Source of the DNA: Lewinella sp. 4G2
GTDB lineage: Bacteria; Bacteroidota; Bacteroidia; Chitinophagales; Saprospiraceae
Assembly: GCF_001625015.1 (NCBI RefSeq)
Contig: NZ_LVWJ02000019.1
Coordinates: 310,001 to 374,000, forward strand
DNA: 64,000 bases
Reading direction: 5' to 3'
In this document: positions 61,730-64,000 of the stretch, piece after piece
How the letters are laid out: every line of letters begins with the position of its first letter
How positions within the stretch are numbered: the stretch's first letter is position 1
The notes under the pieces: model-generated
The model's input: only the letters and a program-made list of their open reading frames with translations
Database searches by the model: none
What the model was told of the DNA's origin: nothing
Translations under genes and position numbers: made by a program

Positions 61730-62884
61730 ATGAAACCAGCCTACCTGATCTGCACCCTGCTGAGCCTAGTTTTCCTGACCTCCTGCCCTCCGGCACCGAC
61801 CACGACCACCGGGACGAAACCCACCGTTCGCTTACCAACGATCAAACGAGCCGCCGTTAACTATACCGGGAAAAAGCCAAAAAACATCATCCTGATGATT
61901 GGGGACGGGATGGGCATCAGCCAGATCACCGCTGGTATGTACATGAATAATAACCGGTTGAACCTGGAGCAATTCAGGAGCCTGGGTTTGCACAAATCCT
62001 ACAGTGGGGATAACCTCATAACTGATTCCGCTGCGGGAGCCACGGCCTTTAGCGCGGGGGTGAAGACCTACAACGGAGCGATCGGCGTGGGCATGGACAA
62101 GAAACCCGTCAGGACCATTCTCGAAATGGCCGAAGACGCAGGGATGCCAACCGGGCTGGTCGCCAGTAGCTCAATTGTCCACGCTACGCCCGCCAGCTTC
62201 GTGGCTCACAATGAGTACCGTAAGAACTATGAAGCCATCGCGGCCGACTTCCTAAAAACTGACGTAGACCTCATCATCGGCGGTGGCGTCAAGTTCTTCG
62301 AACGCCGTGAGGTCGACAAGCGCAACCTCTCGGAAGAACTTCGTGCGAAGGGCTACGACGTGGACAACTTCGTCAAGAAAGACATGAAGGACGTCAAGCC
62401 CAATGTATCCAAAAACTACGCCTACCTCACGGCGGATGGTGAGCCCCTCCCCTTCTCTCAGGGCCGGGACTACCTGGTGGGTGCCGCCCGGTTGGCTCCC
62501 GACTTCCTTAACCAGCGGGATAAAGAGAATAAGGGATTCTTCCTCATGATTGAAGGCTCCCAAATTGATTGGGGTGGCCACGCCAACAATAGCGATTACA
62601 TCATCTCTGAAATGTTGGAGTTCGACCAGGCGATTGGGGAGGTTCTCAAGTTTGCGCAGCAGGACGGAGAAACACTCGTCATCGTTACGGCGGACCACGA
62701 AACCGGTGGCTACGCGATTCAGAACGGTTCCGAGATGGGCCGAATTGATGGAGCCTTTACGTCGGATTACCACACGGCGGCGATGATTCCCGTATTTGCC
62801 TACGGGCCCGGGGAGGAGTTGTTCCGGGGCATCTACGAAAACACGGCCATCTTTGACAACATGAAAGCGCTCTACGGTTTTTGA
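61730..62884 (+). CDS. Alkaline phosphatase (PhoA-type), lipoprotein
   Basis: 384 aa from ATG 61730; lipoprotein signal MKPAYLICTLLSLVFLTSC (Cys19), which together with the -7 box fixes the start. Catalytic Ser100 in ITDSAAGATAFS, metal ligands Asp59 (MIGDGMG), EGSQIDWGGHANN, TADHETGGYA and the C-terminal HTAAMIPVFAYGPG. Releases phosphate from esters in the periplasm. No pho-box-like site was recognised. Confidence 0.95.
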   Translation: MKPAYLICTLLSLVFLTSCPPAPTTTTGTKPTVRLPTIKRAAVNYTGKKPKNIILMIGDGMGISQITAGMYMNNNRLNLEQFRSLGLHKSYSGDNLITDSAAGATAFSAGVKTYNGAIGVGMDKKPVRTILEMAEDAGMPTGLVASSSIVHATPASFVAHNEYRKNYEAIAADFLKTDVDLIIGGGVKFFERREVDKRNLSEELRAKGYDVDNFVKKDMKDVKPNVSKNYAYLTADGEPLPFSQGRDYLVGAARLAPDFLNQRDKENKGFFLMIEGSQIDWGGHANNSDYIISEMLEFDQAIGEVLKFAQQDGETLVIVTADHETGGYAIQNGSEMGRIDGAFTSDYHTAAMIPVFAYGPGEELFRGIYENTAIFDNMKALYGF

Positions 62885-63043
62885 CCAAGCCATTTAATCG
62901 ATGTTAGTCGGCGAGGGGCGTAACTAACGGGATGCTACCGGGTTAGAATGACGCTGGAGTTGAACCTCTGCCTAATAATTCTTGACCGGGCGCGTTTAAA
63001 GCTTCCTAGCTATTCACTCAACTCGTTTACAATCACAACTACC

Positions 63044-63367
63044 ATGAGGCGAATCTTTCTCTTTGCGTTGCTCTTTTGTTTTGCAGTAGCACTACCCGCT
63101 CAATCCACTACTGCTACGACGGTAAAAACCACGGCCGTGGAAAAACTGGACCTTCGTCCGAAGCAGGAAAAAGCACTACTAGCAATCGCCAAAGTGGTGA
63201 AGAAAGAGATTGCTTTACTACGTGAGCAGGGGGAGTTCTACGTGGGGTCACCTGCGTTGCGAGACCTTCGCCATAAGGAAGAGCGGATGATCAGTGAAGT
63301 GCTCACCGAGAAGCAGTACGCGAAGTATAAAGAGTTGGAGGCATCCTCGGCACTAGAGAAAAAGTAA
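63044..63367 (+). CDS. Small secreted helical protein, unknown
   Basis: 107 aa from ATG 63044. Signal peptide MRRIFLFALLFCFAVALPAQ, then a Lys/Glu-rich helical part (QEKALLAIAKVVKKEIALLREQ, KEERMISEVLTEKQYAKYKEL). The ISEVLTEKQYAKYKEL segment resembles the end of Spy/CpxP-like periplasmic chaperones (LxxxQxxxY). Not certain enough to name. Confidence 0.65.
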   Translation: MRRIFLFALLFCFAVALPAQSTTATTVKTTAVEKLDLRPKQEKALLAIAKVVKKEIALLREQGEFYVGSPALRDLRHKEERMISEVLTEKQYAKYKELEASSALEKK

Positions 63368-63450
63368 CTGAGGCAGTTCCACTACGCAAGTTCATTTGTC
63401 GGCAAACCGTAAACATTGTGGGGTGCTCATTTCATCTACCGATGCTTACG

Positions 63451-63458
63451 TATCTTGC
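63451..63458 (+). promoter_or_regulatory. Candidate -7 box of the desaturase gene
   Basis: TATCTTGC, 120 nt before the desaturase start. No convincing -33. Confidence 0.3.
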
Positions 63459-63577
63459 GTGGCTTTTAGTCGGTTGGTGGAAGCCTTGTTAGTAACGGCC
63501 TTGCCATTCCGGTTTTATGACACAACAATAAGTGAGGTACGGCCTTTCATCATCCTACCAGTTTAAACAATAAGATT

Positions 63578-64000
63578 TTGGATACTACCCCGAACACCAG
63601 CGTTGAAGAAATCAATTCCAGTCTCCGCCACTGGAAGTCCATCGTAGCTAAGTACCAGGAGTCCAACACGCCACGGGCGATTGGCCAGCTGTTCAGCAGT
63701 TTTGGGCCGTTTGTGGCCCTTTGGATTGCGATGTATTTCAGCGTGGACTACAGCATCTGGCTGACCCTAGCGTTGGGCGCCGTCAATGCGTTCTTCCTCG
63801 TGCGCATCTTCATCATTCAGCACGATTGCGGCCACTATTCCTTCCTGCAGAAGCGGAAGGTCAATGATGCCATTGGCTTCATCTGCTCTTTCTTCAGCTC
63901 CATTCCCTACACTTACTGGGCCCGCGTCCACAGCTATCACCACGGCCACACCGGCCAGTTGGAGCACCGCGACATTGGTGACATCGACTTCCTGACGGTG
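63578..64000 (+). CDS. Fatty acid desaturase, 3' end outside the window
   Basis: Partial: 141 codons seen. There is no ATG, and the frame is open back to a stop at 63533-63535; TTG at 63578 is the best start (LDTTPNTSVEEINSSLRHWKSIVAKY). Two membrane segments precede the His boxes HDCGH (residues about 86-90) and HSYHHGHTGQLEHRDIGD, the di-iron ligands of membrane desaturases of the delta-9/12 type. It inserts a double bond in acyl chains. The third His box lies beyond the window. Confidence 0.85.
   Translation, partial: MDTTPNTSVEEINSSLRHWKSIVAKYQESNTPRAIGQLFSSFGPFVALWIAMYFSVDYSIWLTLALGAVNAFFLVRIFIIQHDCGHYSFLQKRKVNDAIGFICSFFSSIPYTYWARVHSYHHGHTGQLEHRDIGDIDFLTV

Overview
The window is about 64 kb of chromosome from a member of the Bacteroidota, most likely a marine Saprospiria/Lewinella-type bacterium. 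I infer this from three secreted proteins ending in type IX secretion (T9SS) sorting domains, a TonB-dependent receptor, many short lipoprotein signals, the TAnnTTTG-type -7 promoter element seen upstream of genes, near absence of Shine-Dalgarno sites, moderately high GC, and family content (DUF2382, DUF1080, GntP, a 7TM-HK-REC-AraC one-protein sensor). No 16S gene is present, so genus is inference. There is no prophage, CRISPR array or intact insertion sequence. The window is mostly housekeeping and envelope genes in short operons.

Layout. 0-3.3 kb (minus): two DUF2382 stress proteins, a DUF2490 outer-membrane protein, a periplasmic beta-carbonic anhydrase. 3.6-9.1 kb: a GH57/DUF3536 protein, a TonB-C-domain protein, htpG with a strong terminator. 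9.6-16.3 kb: a Dabb lipoprotein, a thioredoxin-like protein, ubiX, an ArsC/Spx-like protein, hemF, a DUF58 protein, yraN, an outer-membrane protein, mscS. 16.4-25.2 kb: a secreted GATase-like protein, a large BNR-repeat lipoprotein with a T9SS domain, a DUF92 and a DUF2064 gene, a probable small RNA, an AI-2E-type transporter and a lipoprotein. 25.4-32.2 kb: icd with tandem terminators, an HD-domain protein, an HtrA protease, lptB, a His-rich lipoprotein, a TonB-dependent receptor. 32.46 kb: tRNA-Val(UAC). 32.6-45.0 kb (all minus): a lipoprotein, a repeat-rich spacer, a probable glycoside-use cluster (Gfo/Idh oxidoreductase, DUF1080, T9SS beta-helix protein, GntP permease), adenine deaminase, a hybrid two-component sensor. 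45.6-56.3 kb: a lipoprotein of unknown function, feoAB with a palindromic operator, a T9SS sugar dehydrogenase, a phosphoesterase, a membrane protein, tdk, and the chain hypothetical-DUF1499-rnpA. 55.8-64 kb: a small caspase-fold protein in an operon with an Lhr-type DEXH helicase, a di-haem peroxidase, dprA, alkaline phosphatase, a small secreted protein, and the start of a fatty acid desaturase cut by the window end.

The most unusual signal is an 18-bp sequence, GGCGCTGCCGCAGGTGCC, present in 15 recognisable copies (plus one degenerate) in both orientations. Five copies are intergenic and ten lie inside genes, where they supply small in-frame peptides (APAAAP, GAAAGA, ALPQVP) placed in linkers, loops, termini or a signal peptide, including in rnpA, feoB, the helicase and the sensor kinase. 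A second theme is transcription starting at or next to the start codon: several genes have a TAYCTT-type -7 box ending only 2-7 nt before ATG, which predicts leaderless mRNAs and fixes start sites. A DUF2064 gene whose conserved N-terminus lies upstream of any usual start codon and an orphan promoter-terminator pair are the other main points.
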